NCBI RefSeq assembly: GCF_018873765.1
Contig: NC_057921.1
Coordinates: 27,005,784 to 27,069,783 of the forward strand
Length of the DNA stretch: 64,000 bases
From: Telopea speciosissima
Taxonomy: Eukaryota; Streptophyta; Magnoliopsida; Proteales; Proteaceae
Reading direction: 5' to 3'
The notes beneath the pieces are model-generated. The model worked only from the letters and a program-made list of their open reading frames with translations, did not search any database and had not been told where the DNA came from. Positions 46,701-55,407 of this stretch are shown piece by piece; within the stretch, counting starts at the first letter, position 1, and each line of letters opens with the position of its first letter. A program made the translations under genes and the position numbers.

Positions 46701-47235
46701 CCAGGGGTCTTTGGTGGTGGGAGCTCTTCCCATGCCTCTCGGGCGGTGGGAGCAGAGTCCGAGGCTGGGACTTCTGACGGGGTCTCCGCGTTATGGATCA
46801 CTGGACTCGATGATCACATCCTGGGCTAGCGTCCGTGGTTCGTTCGGCATCCCGAGCCTGGGAGAGTTGAGATCGTCCTGGAGCCTCCTCGTTCTGAGGA
46901 CAGGGACCTAGGCCTTCCCTTATAGTATGATGGGGTGAGTGGATTCTCTCATCATTCTTTTTTTGTTGTTTATTTACACCTTGATGGATTGGTGTATTCC
47001 TTGCTTAGGTGAGTGCTGATCGATACGCCGACATGAGGCGTATGTTGGCGAGCCTGGATGAGGTCATCATCACTCGCGTAAAGGCGGCGCACCAGAAGGT
47101 GAGCCTCCTATTCTTATCCCCTCTTCTCTTTTTTTTTTTATGCATTTGTCTCTCGATACTTAACTTTTCGATTTCTTTTTGTAGAGGACCGAGCTTGATT
47201 TCTATCGGAGAGAGAATGAGAGGCAGAGGCCCTGA
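43708..47235 (+). pseudogene. Antisense plant-mobile-domain (PMD) gene with six canonical introns
   Basis: Proposed exons: 43708-43851, 45239-45909, 45988-46161, 46262-46594, 46680-46934, 47009-47098 and 47185-47235. All introns start GT and end AG, and introns 2-6 are in phase 0 with continuous protein similarity across the joins (CCYVLW/TWSYEV, LDE/TSLRPYL). The signature THTFHLPLGEVTVTPLDFYMITGLPFGG identifies a PMD protein (MAIN/MAIL1 relatives, often carried by plant transposons); in hosts these affect silencing and genome stability. Stops (ER-stop-WPSTHT, EPT-stop-HLNYY, and in exons 3-5) show decay. The frame of exon 1 does not match exon 2, so exon 1 is uncertain. Confidence 0.75.
43905..45130. 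repeat. About 25-unit tandem array, 49-bp unit, inside intron 1 of the PMD gene
   Basis: Each unit has GGCACGCAAATCGAGGCGA-like sequence followed by TAGATACCATCCTAGG-like sequence. Two variants (GCCCCTAGATACC and GGCCATTAGACAC) tend to alternate, giving a partial 98-bp dimer. It is unrelated in sequence to the 17-bp array of the other Tat element at 14205-14770 but sits in the same place, between integrase and the 3' LTR. Confidence 0.93.
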
Positions 47236-47563
47236 GAGCGTCTCAGAGTGGTGATGACATGGGTTTGGATGTCTCTGTAGAGGACTATCCTACGGAGTGA
47301 CCCTTCTCTTTTTTTTTTTTTGTTATTACGCATTTTTTTTTGTATGGATAATATTGACATTATCATTATTGTATATATTTTTTTTGTATTTGGAAAATGG
47401 TTCAATTGTACATATACTTTATATATACTTATTGCATGTTTCCTTCCTTCTTTGTGTATGCATTCTTATGTTAAATCAATCTCTCTTTTTAGAAGCACAA
47501 GTTCCATTGATAGGAGATTTAATTACATGAGAAAGGACAAATGAAACATTGGTTTGATATCAT
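47236..47563. other. AT-rich spacer between two convergent genes
   Basis: T-rich and A-rich stretches, no ORF. It separates the 3' ends of the PMD gene (plus) and the DUF7745-like gene (minus) and may hold poly(A) signals for both. Confidence 0.5.
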
Positions 47564-48629
47564 TTATTTACAACATTTTTCCCACGTCTGGGACAACAGA
47601 ATCACCACTTCTTGAGTCAACATCTCTGGGACTCTGAAATTCTTCAACTTAAGCTGTTCCTGCTTTGGGGACACCAAGGAGGGAATATAAAAACTAGTGT
47701 GAGTCAAACCCATGAATCTCACGTGATTGCACTCGGGTATTTCTGGTTCCTCTATCTCGGCCTTCATCCAAGGGCAGTTCCATTGGATTTCTTGAACAAC
47801 TTCTTCCATCCGAAAATTTCTTCCAATCTTGGATCTTGTGAAATTCTGACTTTTCTCTTCTCATTTGATAGTGTATGAGCCGAAGGTGAGGACATGGAAT
47901 CAGCTATACTAATTTCAATTTTTCCATCAACCACATTCGAAACACCGTCGGAGATCCGTGAAAGAAATCTGTTCCATATTTTTTAGACTGACTCATGACA
48001 TCAAACCCTTTGAAAGTCTCTGCTAAAATGGTGAGGACAATGTCACATCCTTCTTCTACCTATTTAACCACTTCCGCAATCATTGGAGACATGCCTTTTC
48101 CTGGAGCCGTTAGTAGGTACTTCCCGATCATACAGAATAGGTATGCTCGTTTCCTGCCTCGGATTTGACCTTCTTCTTCAAACCTGTTGTTGTTGAAGAT
48201 CTTTACAACTTTCAACGCATCCACCTGGTCATAATTGAGAATCTGCTTTATCTCTTTCTTATTCATGACGAAGAACTCTTCTAGATTTTTGAAGAGTTGC
48301 TCTTTCTGCATGATCGGGAGGAACAATTTTCCTCGAGGGGGTGTTAACATACAAGCCCGGAATTCTTCAATAGTTGGAGTCAGCCAGACTTTTCCAAAAT
48401 GAAAGGCGTGCAACTGAGGATCCCAGCATTTTGACGCTTCCCTAAGTAAGTCATGATGAAGCTTGAAGCATCTGATCCTACCCAGTATCATCAGATGGAG
48501 ATCATCTAGAAGAGTAGGACCATCCGTATTCATCCGGAGAGTCCACTGGTGCAGCTGCTCGTCTAGCCCCTCTTTCTTTGGTTCCCGCATGCTACCTGCA
48601 TCAAGGATCATATTAGCACTTTGTGACAT
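47564..48629 (-). pseudogene. DUF7745-like accessory ORF, sense to the Ogre element
   Basis: Open for 189 residues from MSQSANMILDAGSMREPKKEG. The pattern LHHDLLREASKCWDPQLHAFHFGKVWLTPTIEEFRAC matches a plant domain of unknown function related to PMD (DUF7745 as I recall it), common near Gypsy elements. After MIAEVVK a TAG stop interrupts, and similarity goes on (VEEGCDIVLTILAETFKGFDVM) in frame. The downstream part is further broken. Function unknown. It lies downstream of integrase on the same strand, separated from it by the MYB-bearing element. Confidence 0.65.
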
Positions 48630-48801
48630 AGAATGAATAAGCCCTTTGTTAATAACTAGCTCTAAATGACCCTATACCTAAACTAAGTCCAAAGAATGGG
48701 TTGGAGGCCAAATGGCGAGATTTACCCATTTTTGCAGGGGATGCCGGGTGGCAAAATTGCGGAAGGAAATCAACACAATGCCCTCTGCTTCTTCTTTTTT
48801 T

Positions 48802-50513
48802 GGGTTTTTTACAATTACCACCCCAAAATCTTTACTATCTACTATTACCCCCCCCAAAAACTTTGAAACAACTGTTACCCCCCTCTGTTGCATACTAATA
48901 ACTAACTGACCCCCACCGTTACATTTCTGTAATGGAGAGGGTTAGTCGTGACAGTGTGCCGTTGGCACGGATTTTTTAAGACCAAAATACCCTTTTGGGG
49001 TTTTGGGGTGGTAATTGTAAAAAAAAAAAAAAAAAAAAAAAAACCCATCACCGTCCCTTCTCCTCCTCCTTCTCCTCCTTCTTCTTCTTCTTCCTCCTCT
49101 GCATAAAACCAGTTTCACTAGATCAAATTCTTTCTGGAACAACCTTTACAGAAATCAAATAACAAAAATATGGAAAGAGAAATCTCTCTCCCTCTCCCTC
49201 TCGTTTAAATGATGAGATTTCGTTTAATTTCTTTTAACTCTCATGAAAAAGTAGACCTACCTACCAAATCCCATTCAGCATTGAGCATCTCTTTTCCGAT
49301 CCTATCTTGTAACTACTCGTCTTCCTCACTAAGTCGGTCAAATGCCCACGAAAGGGTTCGACTCAATTGGTACTCAAGAGTTTCTTCCTCATATAAATCC
49401 TCTTGTTCCTTTGTTCCAGTACTCCTTTCCATAAATCCTCTCTCTCTCTAATTAAAAGGGCACAAAACACATAAAAGAAGCAACAGCAGAACACATAGAA
49501 GAGAGATAGACAGATGGGTCGTTCTCCTTGCTGTGAGAAAGCCCACACCAACAAAGGTGCATGGACCAAAGAAGAAGATCAGCGCCTCATCAACTACAAC
49601 AGAGCCCATGGCGAGGGCTGCTGGAGATCTCTCCCCAGAGCCGCAGGTAACCCATTTAGGATTAACCTAACCCAAATCAGCCAAGCTAGAGAAAACCCAT
49701 GTCGTTACTTCCTCTCTAACTCTCTTTCTCTCCATTTATGTGTGTGTTTCAGGTTTGCTGCGTTGTGGAAAGAGTTGCAGATTAAGATGGATAAATTACC
49801 TGAGGCCTGATCTCAAAAGAGGCAATTTTACTAAAGAAGAAGACGAGCTCATCATCAAACTCCATAGTTTACTTGGAAACAAGTAAGCCCCCTTCTCTTT
49901 CCTTCTCATCAATTCTTTTCGATTACACATTTAATTGAGAATCTGAAAGCACTTCCAGTATGAACTCATTTGGGACTTTTTTCAAATATTTAGATGGTCT
50001 CTAATTGCTGGTAGATTACCCGGAAGAACGGACAATGAAATCAAGAACTATTGGAATACCCACATCAAGGTACTCCAGACGCCACTTATATGGGTGAGAA
50101 TTTAATTGGGTTTTTCAAATGGGCCTGAAAAAAACCTGAATTTTCTATCGGTCCAAGGTTTTTGATTTTGGTTTGATGGCAGCCACATTTTGGGGTTGGG
50201 GTTGCAGAGGAGGAAGAGGAGGAAAAGGAGGAAGAGGAGGAAGAAGAAGAAGAAGAAGGAGAAGGAGGAGGAGAAGGGGCGGTGATGGGTTTTTTTTTTT
50301 ACAATTACCACCCCAAAAGGGTATTTTGGTCTTAAAAAATCCGTGACAACGGCAAACTGTCACGACTAACCCTCTCCGTTACGAAAATGTAACGGTGGGG
50401 GTCAATTTGTTATTAGTATGCAACAGAGGGGGGTAACAGTTATTTGAAAGTTTTTTTGGGGGGGGGGTAATAGTAGATAATAAAGATTTTGGGGTGGTAA
50501 TTGTAAAAAACCC
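48802..50513. mobile_element. Inverted-repeat (MULE- or foldback-like) element carrying MYB exons
   Basis: 1712 bp bounded by GGGTTTTTTACAATTACC at 48802 and its complement ending at 50513. The two arms (48802 to about 49100, and about 50206-50513) are inverted copies of each other, including a CCCATCACCG(T/C)CCC stretch and a polypyrimidine run further inside. Each arm's outer 230 bp also looks like a small MITE with its own inverted ends. The insertion site is a T run (A run on minus), compatible with a 9-bp duplication but not provable. The cargo is the MYB gene fragment. No transposase. Confidence 0.82.
49514..50105 (+). CDS. Captured R2R3-MYB gene fragment, open 124-residue MYB-domain-only protein
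   Basis: Exons 49514-49646 (133 bp), 49753-49882 (130 bp) and 49994-50105, with canonical GT-AG introns; the first two lengths are the standard ones for R2R3-MYB genes. The protein starts [20 protein letters not shown], like subgroup 4 (MYB4-type) factors. R2 and R3 are complete to NYWNTHIK, including the bHLH-contact motif ([20 protein letters not shown]). After THIK the captured sequence ends and [11 protein letters not shown] plus a stop follow. Unusual: Asn for Ile in [11 protein letters not shown]. It lacks any C-terminal EAR-type domain. Some 5' flanking sequence (CATATAAATCC near 49391) came with it. Expression is unknown. Confidence 0.85.
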
Positions 50514-50610
50514 TTTTTTTTTTTTTGAGACCGCACTCGGATGTATCGAGTTGCCTATGTATCCCTTGGGAGGAATCAGGTCGAACGTAGTTCATGTTAC
50601 TTCAAGCAAC

Positions 50611-52371
50611 TCAGACTAAATACTTCTTTAATTGGTCCATGTTGACTAATCCCCGAAGATCTTCTCCATCAAGGTCAGAGAGTTGGACTGCCTGACCTGG
50701 CAATATGGTCTTAACTTTATAAGATCCGCTCCAATTAGGCCGGAATTTCCCCCTTGGGTTATGAATAGGAGCTCGCTGCTCTCTTAGGACCAAATCTCCT
50801 TCTTCAATGCTTCGAGTACGTACACCCTTATTGGATGCCCTAGCCATTCTTTGTTGATACTTCTTGAGATTGTCCATGGCTTTCATTCTTTTCTCATCCA
50901 AGAGATTGAGCTCTTCGTATCTAGCTCTCATCCATTCTCCTTCTGGCAATTGGCTATCGAGTAAAACTCGAAGAGAGGGGACTTGGATTTCTACAGGCAG
51001 CACAGCCTCTACTCCGTACACAAGAGAGTATGGGGTTGCCCCAGTAAAGGTTCGGATGGATGTCCGGTATGCCCATAAGGCGAATGGGAGCTTCTCCGCC
51101 CAGCCATTGTGTGTATCTGCCATCTTTTGCAGTATGACCTTCATATTTTTTTTAGCTGCTTCTACTGCTCCATTAGTCTGTGGAAGGTAAGTAGTAGAGT
51201 TATGCCTCTTAATGCCAAATCTGTCACAGAGTTCCTCCACTTTTCCTCGGAAATACAACCCTTGGTCTGAAATCAATTGCTGAGGTATGCCATATCTGCA
51301 AATGATGTTTTCTTTTATGAACTTTTCCACCTTAGCGGAAGTCAAAACTGCATAAGACTGAGCTTCCACCCATTTTGTGAAATAGTCGATGGCGACTAAC
51401 ACGAATTGGTGACCGTTAGAAGCCTTTGGGGTTATTTTGCCAACTACATCAATACCCCAAGTAGAGAATGGCCAAGGGGCATTCAGCGAATGTAACTCTG
51501 TTGGAGGGATATGAATAATATTGGCAAATATCTGACATTTATGGCATCGTTTCTCAAAGGCGGCACACTCGGCTTCCATTGTTGCCCAATAATATCCCAT
51601 CCTGAGGATCTTCTTGGCAAGCATCTTTGCATTCATGTGCGGTCCACATATTCCTTGGTGGGTTTTTTTCATAATGGTTTGAGCCTGATCCTCATCTACG
51701 CATAATAGCTGGATGCCATCATAAGACCTCTTGTATAACAAGTTTCCTTGGAGGATGAATTGAGTAGCATATTTCTGCAAGTGCCTCTTCTCTCTTTCCG
51801 AAAAGTGTTCAGGGTACCTCCTTTCCTTAATGTAATTAGTTATCGGGGGGTACCAAGGCCTTCCATCCTTGGTGAGCGCATTGACTGGCTCCCCATATGC
51901 TGGGCTGGCTCTTCTTTCTATTAAAAAAGGTTGGATCCTGTCCCGAGGATCGCACTCCACCATGGATGCTAAAGTGGCTAAGGCATCAGCAAATCGATTG
52001 TTGTCTCTAGGCAGATATTCAAATAATATTTCTGTGAAGCATCGGATTAATTGCTCCAAATAAACTTGGTAGGGTTTTAATTTTTCGTCCTTAGTCCTCC
52101 ACTTTCCTTGAGTTTGACAGATCACAACAGAGGAATCTCCATAAACCTTGATCCTTTTCGCTCCTACGGACAAAGCCATTTCCAACCCAATGACGCAGGC
52201 TTCATACTCTGCTATGTTATTGGTGCAACTGAATTCCAACCAGACCGCCATTGGCAAGTAGAAATCCTCTGGGGTTATCAGTAATACCCTAGCCCCAAAT
52301 CCCTTTTGATTTGCCGCTCCATCAAAATACAACTGCCATCCTTCATTTGGTTCTGCTTCTATAGAGTGCAA
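50611..52371 (-). CDS. Ogre archaeal-type RNase H and integrase, open for 586 residues
   Basis: Residues about 12-140 are the second RNase H (LYFDGAANQKGFGA, NNIAEYEACVIGLEMAL, VYGDSSVVICQ, NNRFADALATLA). Integrase follows: zinc-binding HQGICGPHMN ... CHKCQIF, core Asp in AIDYFTKWVEA, Asp in LISDQGLYF, Glu in NGAVEAAKK, and a C-terminal part (SIEEGDLVLREQR). Integrase joins element cDNA to host DNA. All catalytic residues are present and there is no stop, in contrast to the upstream RT. It would be the C-terminal end of the Gag-Pol product; the first Met is not a true start. Confidence 0.92.
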   Translation of the reverse strand: MHSIEAEPNEGWQLYFDGAANQKGFGARVLLITPEDFYLPMAVWLEFSCTNNIAEYEACVIGLEMALSVGAKRIKVYGDSSVVICQTQGKWRTKDEKLKPYQVYLEQLIRCFTEILFEYLPRDNNRFADALATLASMVECDPRDRIQPFLIERRASPAYGEPVNALTKDGRPWYPPITNYIKERRYPEHFSEREKRHLQKYATQFILQGNLLYKRSYDGIQLLCVDEDQAQTIMKKTHQGICGPHMNAKMLAKKILRMGYYWATMEAECAAFEKRCHKCQIFANIIHIPPTELHSLNAPWPFSTWGIDVVGKITPKASNGHQFVLVAIDYFTKWVEAQSYAVLTSAKVEKFIKENIICRYGIPQQLISDQGLYFRGKVEELCDRFGIKRHNSTTYLPQTNGAVEAAKKNMKVILQKMADTHNGWAEKLPFALWAYRTSIRTFTGATPYSLVYGVEAVLPVEIQVPSLRVLLDSQLPEGEWMRARYEELNLLDEKRMKAMDNLKKYQQRMARASNKGVRTRSIEEGDLVLREQRAPIHNPRGKFRPNWSGSYKVKTILPGQAVQLSDLDGEDLRGLVNMDQLKKYLV

Positions 52372-52379
52372 ATCTTCAT

Positions 52380-52982
52380 CTAGAAGGAATCCTCTGCTGG
52401 TTGGGAACCAGTTTCTACAGGGAACGCTGCCAAATGGTTTGAGATTGCTCGTCCTTTTATAGATTTTTTATTGACATAAATTATGTCGAATTCTGATAAT
52501 AACAACAACCACCTAGCCATCCTTCCAGTCAATGCCAGTTTCTCAAAGAGGTACTTGATTGGATCCATTTATGAGATCAATTTGACTGGATGTGATATCA
52601 TGTAATGCCTCAGATGCTTAGTTACCCAAACTAGGGACGTGCATGTCTTCTCAACAGGAGTATAACGAGTTTCGTACTCTAGCAATTTTCTGCTCAAGTA
52701 GTAAATCGCATGCTCTTCTCCATCTCTTTTGTCAATTTGTGCCATCATTGATCCGATCGACGTCTCTCCTACCGACAGGTATAGGAGCAAAGGTTAGCCC
52801 AACGTGGGAGGGATCAGTATAGGAGGAGAGAGCAGATACTCTTTGACCTTCATGAAGGCATCCTGGCATTCTTCATTCCACTCTTTCGGTTCCTTCTTCC
52901 TTAGAAGTTTGAAGATGGGTTCACAGGTTGACGTCAACCGAGATATGAACCTACTGATATATTGGATGCGGCCTAAGAATCC
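52380..52982 (-). pseudogene. Ogre first RNase H domain, with stops
   Basis: Contains EWNEECQDAFMKVKEYLLSPP, LLLYLSVGETSIGSMMAQ, EHAIYYLSRKLLEYETRY and ARWLLLLSEFDIIYVNKKS, the order of the Ty3 RNase H. The catalytic Asp positions are changed or absent (LYLSVGE), as is usual for the first RNase H of Tat elements. Stops at PPTLG-stop-PLL and KLIS-stop-MDP. Confidence 0.8.
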
Positions 52983-53745
52983 TCACACCTCTTTTTCTGT
53001 CCTTGGCGGCGGCATTTCTATGATGGCTTTTATTTTTTCAGGGTCCACTTCTATCCCTCTTTCGCTGAGGAGGAACCCTAACAGTTTTCCTGCTCTTGCC
53101 CCAAACACACACTTCTGAGGGTTTAGCCTTAGCTTGTATTCTTTTATTCTTTCAAAGAATTTTCTCAGAGCTGCAACATGGCCTTGCCGATCAACGGATT
53201 TGACTATCATATCATCGACATACACCTCTACTTCTTTGTGTATCATATTATGAAGTATAGCCGTGGCCGCTCTTTGGTATGTTGCCCCTGCATTCTTCAA
53301 CCCAAAAGGCATCACCTTGTAACAAAATGTTCTCCATGGCGTGGTGAAGGCAGTTTTCTCTCTGTCCTTCGGACACATGCTGATTTGGTTATACCCTGAG
53401 AAACCATCCATGAAGGATAGCAGAGCATGGCCTGTAGTATTATCCACCAAGATGTCGATGTGGGGTAGCGGGAAGTCATCCTTAGGGCTGACCTTGTTTA
53501 GGTCACAAAAATCCACGCACATTCTGACTCTTCCATCTTAATTTCTTGGGAACTGGGACAATATTGGATAACCATTGGCGGTATTGAGTTACTTGGAGGA
53601 ATCCCGCGTTCCACTGTTTTATGATCTCTTCCCTGATCTTCTCACTCCATTCTGGCCGCATCCTTCTCAACTTTTGCTTGATTGGGCGAGCATCCGGATA
53701 CGTCGGTAATCTATGTTGCACAATCTTCGGATCAATGCTAGGCAT
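52983..53745 (-). pseudogene. Ogre reverse transcriptase, frameshifted
   Basis: HRLPTYPDARPIKQKLRRM and NIVPVPKK start the domain. Next to KK a 4-base gain (about 53536) shifts the frame, and RT goes on as MCVDFCDLNKVSPKDDFPLP, FMDGFSGYNQI, FGLKNAGATYQRA and the catalytic VYVDDMIVKS, then LNPQKCVFGARAGKLLGF. Otherwise complete. Confidence 0.9.
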
Positions 53746-54054
53746 GTCCTTGTAAGATCAGGCGAAGACTTCCTCAAATTCCTTGAGAAGAGAGATCATT
53801 TGGGATATTTTGTCGTTGTTGAGAGAAGAACCAATCTTAATCATTCGAGGGCATTGGTCAGTCCCTATATTTATGAGATTGGTGTCCTCTCGAACGGGTT
53901 GAGCTCTTCTTTGCTCCAATTGCTCTAACAGGTTACGATGCTCAAGAATATTATCATCATCAGAAGAATAAGAAGAAGAAGAGGAAGAAGAATCATACTC
54001 GGAATCAACAATTTCATTCGTGATAAGTGGAAGAGTACAAACAGACTCAATAGA

Positions 54055-54654
54055 CTACACATTTCCACTTTCTTTAAGAGACTCAGACACAGACTCAGAG
54101 ACAGACTCAGACAGGACTAAGCTTGAGCTGGCTATAACTTCAGACTTATTAACATGGATATTTTCCATCATTCTTGCCCAATTTGCAACGGATCCTTGAA
54201 GAGGCTGTATGAGGAGATGTGGTGCTGGTCCTTCTTCTTCTTCCTCAATGATAACTGCTACTTCGAACAGCTCGCGGATCCCCTGATCTCCTTGAACTTC
54301 TTTCTTGCTTGCTTGATCCAGTTCCATGGCCACCCAATCCACTTCATTTTTGAAGAATATTTCAAGCCCTGGTAGACGCTTGCCCTGCTCTTGATCAAAC
54401 CATGGTTCTTGATTTCCACAGCAGGGAAAGTTTTCTCCTTCCTTCATGAAGTACCCGTTCAGAGTCTTGAAGTACGGGGTACCACCTGCTGCACTGCTTC
54501 TTTGTCCTAAGGCATTCTTCTTCAGATCCCTTGGATTGAATCCTAAGCCGTAACGGTTGGCATTGGACTGTATTTTTGGAAATGTTGGGATTCCTTGTTG
54601 ATTCTTTCCTAACCCCAGCCCTGGAAAATACTTCATCTTCTTCATGATCTTCAC
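54055..54654 (-). pseudogene. G-patch-like segment between protease and RT
   Basis: Begins MKIMKKMKYFPGLGLGKNQQG and continues with RYGLGFNPRD. The spaced glycines and the hydrophobic start match a G-patch, an RNA-related motif also present after protease in some retroviruses. An acidic Ser-rich tail (SESVSESVSESLKE) follows. It is in frame with protease except for one stop at 54661-54663. Confidence 0.7.
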
Positions 54655-54660
54655 AGAGGG

Positions 54661-55407
54661 CTAGCTCCACATCATTGGGAACTTCTTTGAAATTAAATCT
54701 TCTTCGTTTGCAGAAGTAATGCAGACGTGACTGATTTCAAATCCTCCCAATTGCACCTCATGTAAAGGCGAATGTCCCACCTCTATGTTAGCCAAAGTAT
54801 GCACTATTTTTGGATCTCCGAAGATGGTGACCACTTTCTGGTCATGTAAAAATTTCAGCTTCTGATGGAGACTTGATGCTAGAGCTCCTGTTGAGTGCAA
54901 CCATGGCCTTCCAAGCAATATATTGAAAGATGCTTGAATGTCGATGACTTGGAAATCTATGGTGAAGCAGGCTGGCCCAATCTTGACATCGGTGGTGAGA
55001 ATCCCGATCACTTCTCTCCTGGAATTATCATATGCCTTGATGGTTTGACTGGACGACCTCATTTTTTCAAGAGGTAAACCCATGCACCTTGCAGCTTTGA
55101 GAGGAATTACATTGAGAGCAGAACCATTGTCGATCAATACTTGGGGGACCTGATTTTTATTACATTCCACGGTAATGTAGAGTGCCCTGTTATGATTCTT
55201 CCCTCCTGGGGGTAAGTCTTCTTCTGAGAAAAATAGTGACTGGATGGCATAAGTGGCCCCCACTATGTGAGATAATTCTTCTGGTCCCATCTCTATGGGC
55301 ACTTGCACCTTGGTAAGGGCTTTCAAAACAGCTTCTCGGTGAGTGGGTGAGGCCATTAACAATCCACAAATTGAGATATTGGCTTGAGCCTTCTTCAATT
55401 GGTCCAA
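54661..55407 (-). pseudogene. Ogre aspartic protease
   Basis: 248 residues open. Active site VLIDNGSALNVIPLKAARC, where D-N-G is the form seen in Tat/Ogre proteases, then IDFQVIDIQASFNILLGRPWLHS (second landmark) and CITSANEEDL near the end. It would cut the Gag-Pol product. Upstream the frame passes stops in the linker. Confidence 0.88.

Noticed and set aside
48941..49569. Poly-Arg and Cys/Phe-rich ORFs next to the MYB exons
   Set aside because: They read through microsatellites in the inverted arms or antisense to exon 1 of the MYB fragment.
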